A DNA stretch of 23,374 nucleotides from an uncultured Flavobacteriia bacterium (GTDB lineage: Bacteria; Bacteroidota; Bacteroidia; Flavobacteriales_D; Crocinitomicaceae): NCBI GenBank assembly GCA_903887095.1, contig CAISOQ010000485.1:1-23374 (forward strand), in the 5' to 3' direction. The translations under genes and the position numbers were made by a program. Below, one piece after another: positions 8,079 to 16,546 of this stretch. Every line of letters starts with the position of its first letter. Position 1 is the stretch's first letter. Below the pieces are notes generated by a model. It was not told the origin of the DNA and did no database searches. It was given only the letters and a program-made list of their open reading frames with translations.

Positions 8079-9179
8079 TTGAATTACACTGAACAACATT
8101 TTCAGTTAGGGCTTTCTTTTTTGCAAGGAATAGGTCCTAAAAAGGCCGCACAACTGGTATCCAAAACGGGAAGTCCCGAAGCGGTTTTTCAGGAGTCTAT
8201 TATGTGCCTGCACCAGCAAACCACCATCAGTAAAAGCGTTTTAAAGCAAATGAACAGAACTGCGGCGCTAGAAAAAGCGGATAAGGAACTTGAATTCATC
8301 TCACGAAATCAAATTAGAATGCACTTCTACCTTGACAACGATTATCCCAGAAGGCTCCGACAATGCGTTGATGCACCCATCGTTTTATTTGGCAAAGGAA
8401 ATTATGAAATCAATGGAACGAAAACTGTTGCAATAGTAGGAACAAGGGCTGCAACTGGATACGGAAAACGCATTTGTGAAGAATTGATTGAGCGTTTTGA
8501 AGACCAGGAAATTCAAGTAATCAGTGGAATGGCATATGGAATAGATATCTGCGCGCATCAACTGTGTGTTAAAAAGAATATCAGTACAATTGGTGTTTTG
8601 GGGCATGGCCTTGATCGGATATACCCATACGTTCATCGGAAAATCGCAGAACAAATGATAGAAAATGGGGGATTATTAACTGAGTTTCTTCCCGGAACCA
8701 AGCCTGATCGAGAAAATTTCCCAATGAGAAACAGAATTGTTGCTGGAATGACAGATGCCACGATTGTTGTTGAAAGCAAGCTTTCAGGTGGATCGCTTAT
8801 TACTGCAGATTTGGCCAACGATTATAATCGGGATGTATTTGCTTTTCCCGGTAATATTGGACAAGAACAATCTGCAGGTTGCAACTCGTTAATTAAAACG
8901 AATAAAGCGCATTTAGTAATGAATGGACAAGATTTTTTAACTCAAATGAATTGGACCAATGATAGCAATTCAAACAAGCAACAAAAGATTTGCCTCGAAT
9001 TAACACAGGATGAAAAAGTCATTTATGATTTATTGGCTGAAACGGAAAAAGAACACATTGATATCCTTTCCATCAAAAGTGGAAAACCATCCTCACAAAT
9101 CAATGTATTGTTATTTCAACTTGAAATGAAAAACGCCATTGATTCGCTGCCCGGTAAAATCTACCGTTTAAGAAAATAA
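8079..9179 (+). CDS. dprA: DNA-processing protein DprA (TTG start)
   Basis: 366 residues. DprA binds incoming single-stranded DNA and loads RecA during natural transformation. An N-terminal helix-hairpin-helix-like/SAM region (about 8-70, LQGIGPKKAAQL) precedes the extended Rossmann fold. Family signatures in that fold are IVGTRAATGYGKR (119-131), SGMAYGIDICAH (149-160), FPMRNRIVAGM (214-224) and SGGSLITADLA (236-246). A C-terminal winged-helix domain (about 305-366) matches the DML1-like module. The reading frame starts at a TTG: no ATG or GTG lies upstream in frame before the stop at 8028-8030, and the family N-terminus aligns from here. It diverges from the TonB receptor run and converges on the isomerase gene. 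Confidence 0.93.
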   Translation: MNYTEQHFQLGLSFLQGIGPKKAAQLVSKTGSPEAVFQESIMCLHQQTTISKSVLKQMNRTAALEKADKELEFISRNQIRMHFYLDNDYPRRLRQCVDAPIVLFGKGNYEINGTKTVAIVGTRAATGYGKRICEELIERFEDQEIQVISGMAYGIDICAHQLCVKKNISTIGVLGHGLDRIYPYVHRKIAEQMIENGGLLTEFLPGTKPDRENFPMRNRIVAGMTDATIVVESKLSGGSLITADLANDYNRDVFAFPGNIGQEQSAGCNSLIKTNKAHLVMNGQDFLTQMNWTNDSNSNKQQKICLELTQDEKVIYDLLAETEKEHIDILSIKSGKPSSQINVLLFQLEMKNAIDSLPGKIYRLRK

Positions 9180-9182
9180 AAA

Positions 9183-9202
9183 GGGGAGACATATGCCTCC
9201 CC
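9183..9202 (-). terminator. Intrinsic terminator of the PpiD-like gene, between convergent genes
   Basis: GGGGAG (9183-9188) and CTCCCC (9197-9202) form a perfect 6-bp GC-rich stem with an 8-nt loop. Read on the minus strand the stem is followed by TTTTTATTTTC, a good uridine tract, so it ends transcription of the isomerase gene. On the plus strand the tract after the stem is poor, so termination of dprA there would be weaker. Confidence 0.75.
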
Positions 9203-9227
9203 AAATTTCTATGCACTAAAACTACTC

Positions 9228-11435
9228 TTAACGTCTGATTCCAGCCTTAAGTAATCTTCTATTATCGATGACATCCGCCTTTTTCTTCAAGGCACTGATA
9301 ACCTGTCCTTGCAGGCTGCCTTTCACTGAAGCAAACAACTGGTCTTTTTCAACATTGTAATTCGCTGCAGTTGGGGCTTTCGTTGTTTTGTCAATACGAA
9401 TAACATAAACCCCCATTTTACCTTTCAGAGGCAATGTTCTTTGACCATCCTTCAGGCCTGAGAACAAAGCTCCTACAACTTCCGGTTCAAAACCAGCGCC
9501 CGTAATTTGCGGGTTTCCGAAAGTAACTTCAGCTTTCATCACTTCAGAGTTTGCGCGCTTAGCCATTGCATTCAGGTTCTTGTCTTTCAACAACTGGTTT
9601 GTAAATCGCTTCGCTTTTTTCTCTTCAATTAAATCTTTTTTCATTGTCATTTCAGCATCCTCAAAAGTTGGAACTCCTTTCGCTTTGATAGACGAAACGA
9701 TTGCAATGATATAACGGTCCTTGTCTTTGATCGGAGCAGTTGTTAAATCTCCAACCATAGACTCTTCTGAGAACGCCAACTTAAGAATTTTATCCTCTGC
9801 AAACGTTGTGTTGAAGCCATATAATTTCGGTGCTTCATCTTGAATGCTAACTGGACGAACGAAGTACCCAGCTTGTTGTGCAATCGTATCAAAAAGTTCC
9901 AACTTAGCTTTGATATCTGACTTCTTAGAAATCTTCGCTTCCAATTTGTAAAGAAGATTATACACTTCGCTTTCTTTGCGATCTATCGTTTCTTGACTCG
10001 CTTTAAACGTTTTGGCAACAGAGGCTAGTAAAGGGAAATTTGTAGCGTCACGCTCCAACACTTCAATAATGTGAATACCATACATTGTTTTCACCGTACC
10101 AATAGAACCAACTGGTTTTGTGGCGCAGAATGAAGCAAATTCAGGTACCATATCCACCTCGATGAAGTTGTCAATTAATCCACCCTGAGGAACTGAACCT
10201 TTATCATCACTAAACTTGGTTACAAACTCAGCAAAATTGTCTTTGTTTATCAATTTCATCAAACTGTCAGCAGTCTTTTGTTTTTGATCGATAATTTTCT
10301 TGTCTTTTGACTGATTTGTTGACAACAAAATATGTCTTGCTTTCAATCTTGACGGTGTGAAACCAAGAACTTTGGAGATAACCACATTTCCTTGGTTGTC
10401 GTATGGGCCAACAATCTGTCCAACTTTTGCAGTATTGAAAACAGTATCCAAATACTTCGGATAAGACTGCAGTTTTTGTGCTTTTTCATTTCCTTCAGGC
10501 ACTGCTGTAGCAAACTTCAAGGACGAATAGAATTTAATGTCGCTGTTTTTAAGCACGTACAAAGAATCTTCTGTTGTTGCAGCAAATCCTGCCTTTAACT
10601 CAGTCATTGTGCGATTGAACTTAGCTGAATCCGTTTTTGAAGGATTGATTACTACGTCAAAATACTTCACTTCACGGCTAGCAGATCTGTTTTCGTATTT
10701 TTTATCTTTTTTGTGCTCCTCGTAGTAAGATTTTAATTCTGAATCTGAAACCTTGATGTCATCATCCAAAATTTCAGAATAACGGCGAACAACAAACGAT
10801 GCGCTCTTCACTTCTTTTTGAGCGAAGTACTCTTCTTCAGCCTCCAATTTTGTTACATACAATCCTTGTCCAACCAATTCAAAATACTTCTCTTGCTTTC
10901 TGCGATCGATGTAATATTTTTTATTGTCTTCCCATTGTTTCTGAACCTTTGGATCGCTTGATGTTTCCATTTCATCAATTCTCTTTTCAAGCATTTTAGC
11001 GTTGAACTGACCTGTCAATGAATCGGTAAAGCCTTGCGCTAACTCAGGCAACACTGCAAAACCATCTGTTCCGTAGAGGTAAGCATCGAATTCAGACTCG
11101 CTCACATCAATTCCCAATTCAGCAAATTCCTTGTCAAAAATGGTTGTTTCTACAATATAATTCCAAGCTTTGTCTGCTGAGGCGTCTTGGTCTTTCTGCG
11201 TGTATTCACGCTGCTGCTGTTGAAACTGCATTCTATCCTGCTCCTGGAATTTTCCAATTGCTTCTTCGAATTTTGCGTATTCTACTTTTTCACCATAAAC
11301 AGTACCATAACCATATTGGTCTTCTGATCCTTGGGTCATCTTTCTCCAATCACCAAGAATGAAGGCAAATAATGCGATACCGATTAGAACTACTAAAAGC
11401 CCTGATTTTTCACGAATTTTTCCTATTAAAGCCAT
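9228..11435 (-). CDS. SurA/PpiD-type peptidyl-prolyl cis-trans isomerase, membrane-anchored
   Basis: 735 residues. After a short basic N-terminus a single hydrophobic segment (about 12-28, GLLVVLIGIALFAFILG) anchors the protein in the inner membrane, with the bulk in the periplasm, as in PpiD. A SurA_N-like helical chaperone region covers about 45-240. A clear parvulin/PpiC domain lies at about 363-462, from LKARHILLS through GSVPQGGLIDNF to GTVKTMYGIHIIEVLERD. A second, degenerate parvulin-like region probably follows further C-terminal; I cannot confirm it. The likely job is folding of exported and outer-membrane proteins, which fits the many barrel proteins encoded around it. It has its own 3' terminator and is separated from the upstream gene by another terminator, so it is probably monocistronic. 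Confidence 0.88.
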   Translation of the reverse strand: MALIGKIREKSGLLVVLIGIALFAFILGDWRKMTQGSEDQYGYGTVYGEKVEYAKFEEAIGKFQEQDRMQFQQQQREYTQKDQDASADKAWNYIVETTIFDKEFAELGIDVSESEFDAYLYGTDGFAVLPELAQGFTDSLTGQFNAKMLEKRIDEMETSSDPKVQKQWEDNKKYYIDRRKQEKYFELVGQGLYVTKLEAEEEYFAQKEVKSASFVVRRYSEILDDDIKVSDSELKSYYEEHKKDKKYENRSASREVKYFDVVINPSKTDSAKFNRTMTELKAGFAATTEDSLYVLKNSDIKFYSSLKFATAVPEGNEKAQKLQSYPKYLDTVFNTAKVGQIVGPYDNQGNVVISKVLGFTPSRLKARHILLSTNQSKDKKIIDQKQKTADSLMKLINKDNFAEFVTKFSDDKGSVPQGGLIDNFIEVDMVPEFASFCATKPVGSIGTVKTMYGIHIIEVLERDATNFPLLASVAKTFKASQETIDRKESEVYNLLYKLEAKISKKSDIKAKLELFDTIAQQAGYFVRPVSIQDEAPKLYGFNTTFAEDKILKLAFSEESMVGDLTTAPIKDKDRYIIAIVSSIKAKGVPTFEDAEMTMKKDLIEEKKAKRFTNQLLKDKNLNAMAKRANSEVMKAEVTFGNPQITGAGFEPEVVGALFSGLKDGQRTLPLKGKMGVYVIRIDKTTKAPTAANYNVEKDQLFASVKGSLQGQVISALKKKADVIDNRRLLKAGIRR

Positions 11436-11454
11436 TTAATTTTCTTTAAGGGTG

Positions 11455-11462
11455 CGAATATA
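11455..11462 (-). promoter_or_regulatory. Candidate -7 promoter element of the PpiD-like gene
   Basis: The minus strand reads TATATTCG, seven of eight to the TAnnTTTG consensus, 19 bp upstream of the start codon and downstream of the terminator of the previous gene. A promoter is expected here because of that terminator. No clear -33 TTG was found. Confidence 0.3.
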
Positions 11463-11521
11463 ACGAGTTGATTTGATTTTTGAAAATTATCAAATGATTA
11501 AGGTGTCTGTTTTTCAACAAA

Positions 11522-11548
11522 AAAGACCACGTTACTAACGCAGTCTTT
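11522..11548 (-). terminator. Strong intrinsic terminator after the barrel/Ig-repeat gene
   Basis: On the minus strand AAAGACTGCGTT and AACGTGGTCTTT pair as a 12-bp stem around the loop AGT. Two facing T/G positions become G-U wobble pairs in the RNA. A run of six T residues follows directly. It lies 24 bp beyond the stop codon of the leftward gene that starts at 15117. On the plus strand the wobble positions become A/C mismatches, so the signal works in the leftward direction only. Confidence 0.85.
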
Positions 11549-11571
11549 CTTAAAAAAATTAAAAATGGCGA

Positions 11572-14500
11572 CTATTTTCCTCCTTCTCCCTCTTTTTTAG
11601 GCGGGTCTTCTTGCTTTTCTTGTTCTTTTTTATTCTCCTCAGTGGATGGTTTCTTTGGATCTAAATTTTCTGGGGTTGGTTCAGCTGTTTTTCCTGCACC
11701 TGGTTTCGCCGGGCTATTTGTACCGCCTGTTCCTGAATTGGTGTTTGTACCGTTTCCATTTGTCCCTGAAGAAGTTGATCCAGTTCCCGGTCTGCCTGCG
11801 CCCGTGCCAACAGAGCTGCCATTAGAAGTGCCCTCTGTATTTATCGTTCCGGTGCCGGTATCCCTGCCTAACCCGCCTCCAGAGTTCAAAGTGCCTGTGC
11901 CTGTGCTTCCGCCGCCCGGATTGTTAATTTGGGTGCACTCGCCAAGGACCGCACCAAGAGCTTGATAAGATGGCCAAGCAGATGCTGGTATCTCAATGGT
12001 TTTCGCAGATGTTGCGCCTTGCTCTTTATAGCAAATTTTTATTTTTTGATCGTCTAGTTGATAATTCACAATGATCGTCTCTGTGTCGGTTCCGCATGCA
12101 TTGCTAACTGAAATAACAATGGTGTTCGTTCCCTGCGAAAGAGGAAGGTTCATCACCAATAATCCTGTTGTGGGATTATATCCTGTTACATTATAGCTTC
12201 TGTTATTTATTGTGACGGTTGGTTGCTGACCTGCGGCATTTTGAATCTGTAAATTCAATTCAACGGTGCTTTTTGAAACTGTTGAACCATTTAATGGACT
12301 AACAACATTAATGACAGGTGGAACACAATTATCATACGTCACCAAAATCGTTTTTGAATCCGTACCACAAGAATTGTTCGCTTTCAAAACAAATGTGTTT
12401 AAGCCTGACGTCAAATTAACATTGGTAGAAAACGCACCATTATTCACAACCACGTTTGACAAGGCAGCACCATTCTGAGTAATTTGAAGTTGCTGTCCGT
12501 TTGAAATATTCGAAGCGTTTCCAGAAAGTGTGTACGCAGCTTGGGTGACTGTTAAACCACTATTTGCCGGACTTGAAATTGACAAAACTGGAGGTTTACA
12601 ATTTTCGTAATTCACTGTTATCGTTTCTGTATCGGATCCACATGCATTTGTTACAGAAATTACAATTGTGTTTTGTCCAGGAACTAGTGGAACATTCATT
12701 TGAAGGCTCCCAGTTGATGGATTATATCCGCTGATGTTGTAACTTCTCGTGTTTATTGTCATTGTTGGCGATTGTCCAGCAGCATTTTGAATGGTCGCAG
12801 TCAAATCAATACTGCCACTTGAAACGGTTGAACCATTAGTTGGCGCGCTCACGGTAATTACAGGAGGAGTGCAACTCGTATAATTTATAAGTACAGTCTC
12901 CGCATCCGTGCCACAACTGTTTGTTCCGGCAATTACGAATGTATTTGCGCCTGCAGCTAAATTAACATTGGCAGAAACCATTCCATTTGACGCATTGAAA
13001 CTTACATTGGATACTGTTGTTCCGTTTAATTTTAAAGAAACTTCTTGCGCTGACGTAATATTTGTTGCTGTGGCCTTAAAGGTATATGCCGCAGAAGTTA
13101 CAGAAAGTCCTGAAGAGGCTGGTGAAATCAGTGCAATTACCGGCGCAACACAGTTTTGATAATTAACTGTAATTGTCTCCGAATCATTGCCACAATTGTT
13201 TGTTGCGGTTATAACAAATGTGTTTAACCCAGGCAGAAGCGTTAAGGAGCTTTGAAGTGTTCCATTCGCGGTGTTATATCCAAAATTTGTGATGCTTCGG
13301 TTGTTTTGTGTGATGCTGATTCCCTGATTTGTTGTGTTGGAAATTGTCGCAGAAAGTGTAAATGCTGGGCTCGCGACAGTTGTTCCAGAAGTTGTAGGGT
13401 TCAACATAGAGATAACCGGAGGAATGCAATTTTGGTAAATCACATTAAACGATTCTGCATCCGTTCCACAGTCGTTTGTGACGGTAATAACAAATGCATT
13501 ACTCCCTGGATTCAATGTTACATTAGCACTTAAAATGCTTGTTGCAGCATTGAATGTAAATCCAGGTACAACTTGATTGTTTTGTGTGAATTTTATTTCT
13601 TGTGATGATGTTATGTTTTCAAGTTTCGCGGAAATTGAATACTGCGCCTGACTAACTGTTGGCAATGTGCCGCTTGGAACGATCATGCTAATCGTTGGTG
13701 CTTTGCACTGCAGATAATTAATTACAAAGGTATTCGTTACCGAACCACAACTATTGTTTGCAGTTATGACAAACGTATTGCTTCCTGGAGTCAATACAAC
13801 AGTTCCGCTTAAGCTACCGTTCGTTGCGTTGAACCCAAAGGTCGTGAAACTTCTGTTATTTACAGTTACCACAATACCTTGCTGGTTGGATACCTGCTGC
13901 ACATTCGCGCTGAAAGAAAAATTAGCATTACTAACTGTCATTGATTCAGAAGAAGGAACAATAGTCTGAATGACGGGAAGTGTGCATTTTTGATAAGATA
14001 AATCAATTGTTTTTGTTACGGTTCCACATGCATTTGAAACCGTAATCTCAAACGTATTCACTCCCTCGTTAAGGATAACATTGCTTTCAAATCGCTCAGT
14101 TTTGGGATTATACGTGTAATTCAGGTTATTAACTCCATTTACCTTGTATACGATGTTCTGTCTGCCACCTGCATTAGGAATAGCGGCGATTACATTGTAA
14201 TTGATTGCGTTCACGGTTTGGCCCGCTCCGCTTGGCTGTATAAAATTAATTGTTGGTGGAATACACGGTGGAGTTGGTGTTACTTCACTCGAAGACGTGG
14301 TGGAGGTTGGGTTGTCTTCTCGATGATGGGCCTTAAATCTAAAATTGATAAAACCAGAAGTGTAGTGATAAATATCTTGCCTGTATTTGCTTGCTTTCAC
14401 AACTCCATCAAAATCATCCAGTCCGGTGAAAGTGCTTTTATGTTCAAGTCCAATCGTTACGTTCGGTGCGACTTGATACCCAATTCCAAACCCTAAACTT

Positions 14501-15117
14501 GGCATTACGTTTACACGAAATGTGTTTTTGTTACTGCCATCCAAAGCGGTTTCATAGACTTGGTCCATTAGCGCACTAAGAGCAGGTTTGCTAACATCGT
14601 TTGCGTCATAATTATAAATGCCCCCGAGTGTATCATTTGCATATAAATCTCCAAAAGTCTGGTGCCACGTCAAACCTATTCCTCCAAAAATATAAGGATC
14701 CCAACGTGTTCGTTCTCTGAGACCATTTGCGTGTAAAACCAACTCCAATGATAGACGGTGTACTTGAGCTTGGAAATTGTTAACAGAAAATCCCAAGGAA
14801 TCCATGTAGGGTTTTGCCGCAATGCCTGTAAAGCCAACTGAATCAGTTGTAGAGTAATCTTGTCCGTACCAATATCCTTGCAGGTAACGCCCTCTTAAAT
14901 CAAAGGAAAGCCTTCTTCCATAATCGTAGTTAAATGAGCGTCCAAGGGTCAATCCCCAGCCGGCAGAGGTTTTGTACTTTACATCCGTTGTGCTCCAGGT
15001 TCCGCCAACATTAAATCCAAGTTGCCACTTCGATTGTGTTTCATAACTGACATATTGAGCCCTCAACAGACCTGAAATTGAAAGAAAGAAAAAGGATAGC
15101 GTAATTATTCGTTTCAT
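11572..15117 (-). CDS. Large surface protein: signal peptide, outer-membrane barrel, eight Ig-like repeats, charged low-complexity tail
   Basis: 1181 residues from the ATG at 15117. An upstream in-frame TTG (15141) would add eight residues in front of the signal peptide and is less likely. Residues 1-21 (MKRIITLSFFFLSISGLLRA) are a signal peptide. Residues about 28-262 alternate aromatic and polar residues as in a small outer-membrane beta-barrel (WQLGFNVGGTWSTTD, GIGYQVAPNVTIGLEHKSTF, closing FINFRFKA). Residues 285-1019 hold eight tandem repeats of 91-93 residues, each starting with a Cys followed by Pro-Val/Thr-Ile and containing N-x-C-G near its end. These resemble bacterial Ig-like modules. 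A short domain with two more Cys (1029, 1061) follows. Then come a Gly/Thr/Ser/Asn-rich stretch (about 1067-1135) and a Lys/Glu/Pro-rich tail (1145-1181). No T9SS sorting domain is visible at the C-terminus. A surface or adhesive role is inference. The gene has its own terminator and diverges from the T9SS cargo gene. Confidence 0.8.
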   Translation of the reverse strand: MKRIITLSFFFLSISGLLRAQYVSYETQSKWQLGFNVGGTWSTTDVKYKTSAGWGLTLGRSFNYDYGRRLSFDLRGRYLQGYWYGQDYSTTDSVGFTGIAAKPYMDSLGFSVNNFQAQVHRLSLELVLHANGLRERTRWDPYIFGGIGLTWHQTFGDLYANDTLGGIYNYDANDVSKPALSALMDQVYETALDGSNKNTFRVNVMPSLGFGIGYQVAPNVTIGLEHKSTFTGLDDFDGVVKASKYRQDIYHYTSGFINFRFKAHHREDNPTSTTSSSEVTPTPPCIPPTINFIQPSGAGQTVNAINYNVIAAIPNAGGRQNIVYKVNGVNNLNYTYNPKTERFESNVILNEGVNTFEITVSNACGTVTKTIDLSYQKCTLPVIQTIVPSSESMTVSNANFSFSANVQQVSNQQGIVVTVNNRSFTTFGFNATNGSLSGTVVLTPGSNTFVITANNSCGSVTNTFVINYLQCKAPTISMIVPSGTLPTVSQAQYSISAKLENITSSQEIKFTQNNQVVPGFTFNAATSILSANVTLNPGSNAFVITVTNDCGTDAESFNVIYQNCIPPVISMLNPTTSGTTVASPAFTLSATISNTTNQGISITQNNRSITNFGYNTANGTLQSSLTLLPGLNTFVITATNNCGNDSETITVNYQNCVAPVIALISPASSGLSVTSAAYTFKATATNITSAQEVSLKLNGTTVSNVSFNASNGMVSANVNLAAGANTFVIAGTNSCGTDAETVLINYTSCTPPVITVSAPTNGSTVSSGSIDLTATIQNAAGQSPTMTINTRSYNISGYNPSTGSLQMNVPLVPGQNTIVISVTNACGSDTETITVNYENCKPPVLSISSPANSGLTVTQAAYTLSGNASNISNGQQLQITQNGAALSNVVVNNGAFSTNVNLTSGLNTFVLKANNSCGTDSKTILVTYDNCVPPVINVVSPLNGSTVSKSTVELNLQIQNAAGQQPTVTINNRSYNVTGYNPTTGLLVMNLPLSQGTNTIVISVSNACGTDTETIIVNYQLDDQKIKICYKEQGATSAKTIEIPASAWPSYQALGAVLGECTQINNPGGGSTGTGTLNSGGGLGRDTGTGTINTEGTSNGSSVGTGAGRPGTGSTSSGTNGNGTNTNSGTGGTNSPAKPGAGKTAEPTPENLDPKKPSTEENKKEQEKQEDPPKKEGEGGK
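12058..14265 (-). repeat. Eight tandem in-frame repeats (about 276 bp each) encoding Ig-like domains
   Basis: Repeat units start at residues 285, 378, 471, 564, 656, 749, 840 and 931 of the encoded protein. Each unit has the plan C-x-x-P-x-I, a Ser/Pro turn, Thr-Val, a strand-rich middle, then N-T-F-V-I-T-x-x-N-x-C-G-T-D-x-E-T and a Tyr before the next Cys. There are two Cys per unit, so one disulfide per module is plausible. Units 6 and 8 are much closer to each other than to the rest, and units 5 and 7 also resemble each other, which points to a two-unit duplication. Confidence 0.9.
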
Positions 15118-15259
15118 GATCACATATTTGAGCCGCCCCAAACGAATTCTGTGCCAAACTGTTTGAGAGCATTGTTAAAAAGCAAAATAAAGCTATGCAT
15201 TTTATGCTTCAAGTTGTGTAGATTGAATTAATTTTATCGGAAATACAGGCTTTTTATAC

Positions 15260-16546
15260 ATGAAATTGAGGGTTGTTATTTATTTGTTAATGCCATTTTA
15301 TGCCTGTTTTGCATTTGGGCAAGAGGCCTACAATACGTGCACTAACGCCTTAGAATTATGTCCTTTACAGGTTTATACCGTTAACAATCTTGGTGCAAAT
15401 AAAACTTTGTGTGCGAACTGCGAAGATGATTTTAATTTCTGTTTCACGGCGAATAATACAATCTGGTTCAAGTTTACAACGAACACCGTTGGCGGAAACG
15501 TCTCTGTAGCCTTCAATAATCTTGTTTTTCAAAACGCTCCCGGACAAGGAATAGCATTACAGGCAACGCTGCTAGAGGCAGCCGTCCCCTGTCAATCTGA
15601 TACTTACACTGAAATAGGCAATTGCGAGGGAAATGGTCAGGCAAATTTCACCTTAAACGCTACTAGTTTACTAGCAAATACTACTTATTACATTGTTGTG
15701 TCGGGTGATTTGAGTGGCAATGGCGTTAGTATTGCTGCTGAATGCACGTTCGATATTTCTGCTACTGGTCCGGCGGTAGATCGTTCGTCAGCTGGAGTTG
15801 TTATAGATGGATCCGTTACCAGTGTCTGCGTCAATCAAGCATTTACAGCGAATGCAATTATTTTTGATTGTCCCGACAATAGTCCTTTCACTTGGTATGT
15901 GAATGGTGTTTTAGTTGCGGTAACGTCAGATCATTTTTATTCATCAAGCGATATTCAGGATGGGGACATTATTTCGGTCGAAACCAACTGTTATGCTCAA
16001 TGTTCACAATTTGTTACTGCTGCATCTAATCCTATTTCGGTGTATTCATTTCCGCTGAATGCCGGTGTTGATCAAGTGATTGAACAAGGAGCCACGACGC
16101 AGTTACTTGGAAGTACAACCACCACCACCTATGAGTGGACTCCAAGCTACAACATCAGTGATACCCTGAGTTTAACACCATTTGTTCATCCGGAGGAGAC
16201 AACGATTTATACACTAACAGCAACGCAAAATGGCTGCACTCAATATGATTATGTAACCATTTCAATTGATGACCCTCTCATTATTCCCACCACTTTTTCT
16301 CCGAACGAAGATGGCATTAACGATACCTGGGAAATCGGTGGAGTCGAGAAATATCCGAATTGTTTTGTACAAATTTTTAACCGTTGGGGACAAGAAATTT
16401 TTCAATCTATAGGTTACACGGATAAAAAAGCCTGGGACGGAACAATAAACGAAAAGGCCGCTGCTGAGGGTGTTTATTTCTACATTGTTAAGTTGCGTGA
16501 CGATGAAAAAAAGGAGTTTAAAGGAAGTATTACGCTGATCCGATGA
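15260..16546 (+). CDS. Secreted T9SS cargo with type B (gliding-motility-associated) C-terminal sorting domain
   Basis: 428 residues. A signal peptide (1-20, ending FAFGQ) leads to a Cys-rich N-terminal beta domain (about 24-168, NTIWFKFTTNTVGGNVSVAF and TTYYIVVSGDLSG). Next are an Ig-like segment (about 175-262) and a PKD-like module (about 264-336, NAGVDQVIEQGATTQLLG). The type B sorting domain (about 340-428) carries TFSPNEDGINDTWEI, QIFNRWGQEIFQS, AWDGTINEKAAAEGVYFYIV and GSITLIR. That domain directs export through the type IX secretion system and attachment at, or release from, the surface. The stop overlaps the start of the following PorP/SprF gene (ATGA), so the cargo and its probable partner are made together. 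The function of the N-terminal modules is unknown. Confidence 0.9.
   Translation: MKLRVVIYLLMPFYACFAFGQEAYNTCTNALELCPLQVYTVNNLGANKTLCANCEDDFNFCFTANNTIWFKFTTNTVGGNVSVAFNNLVFQNAPGQGIALQATLLEAAVPCQSDTYTEIGNCEGNGQANFTLNATSLLANTTYYIVVSGDLSGNGVSIAAECTFDISATGPAVDRSSAGVVIDGSVTSVCVNQAFTANAIIFDCPDNSPFTWYVNGVLVAVTSDHFYSSSDIQDGDIISVETNCYAQCSQFVTAASNPISVYSFPLNAGVDQVIEQGATTQLLGSTTTTTYEWTPSYNISDTLSLTPFVHPEETTIYTLTATQNGCTQYDYVTISIDDPLIIPTTFSPNEDGINDTWEIGGVEKYPNCFVQIFNRWGQEIFQSIGYTDKKAWDGTINEKAAAEGVYFYIVKLRDDEKKEFKGSITLIR

Noticed and set aside
11642..11965. Plus-strand open frame rich in Pro and Val (107 codons)
   Set aside because: It is the antisense of the Gly/Thr/Asn-rich tail of the leftward surface protein; low-complexity coding DNA leaves the opposite strand open.
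12058..14265. Regularly spaced repeats of about 276 bp that could suggest a CRISPR-like or satellite array
   Set aside because: The periodicity follows in-frame protein repeats with variable DNA and conserved residues. There are no short identical repeats or unique spacers.
15139..15141. TTG start that would lengthen the barrel/Ig-repeat protein by eight residues
   Set aside because: The ATG at 15117 begins a standard signal peptide directly; the extension would precede it with charged residues.
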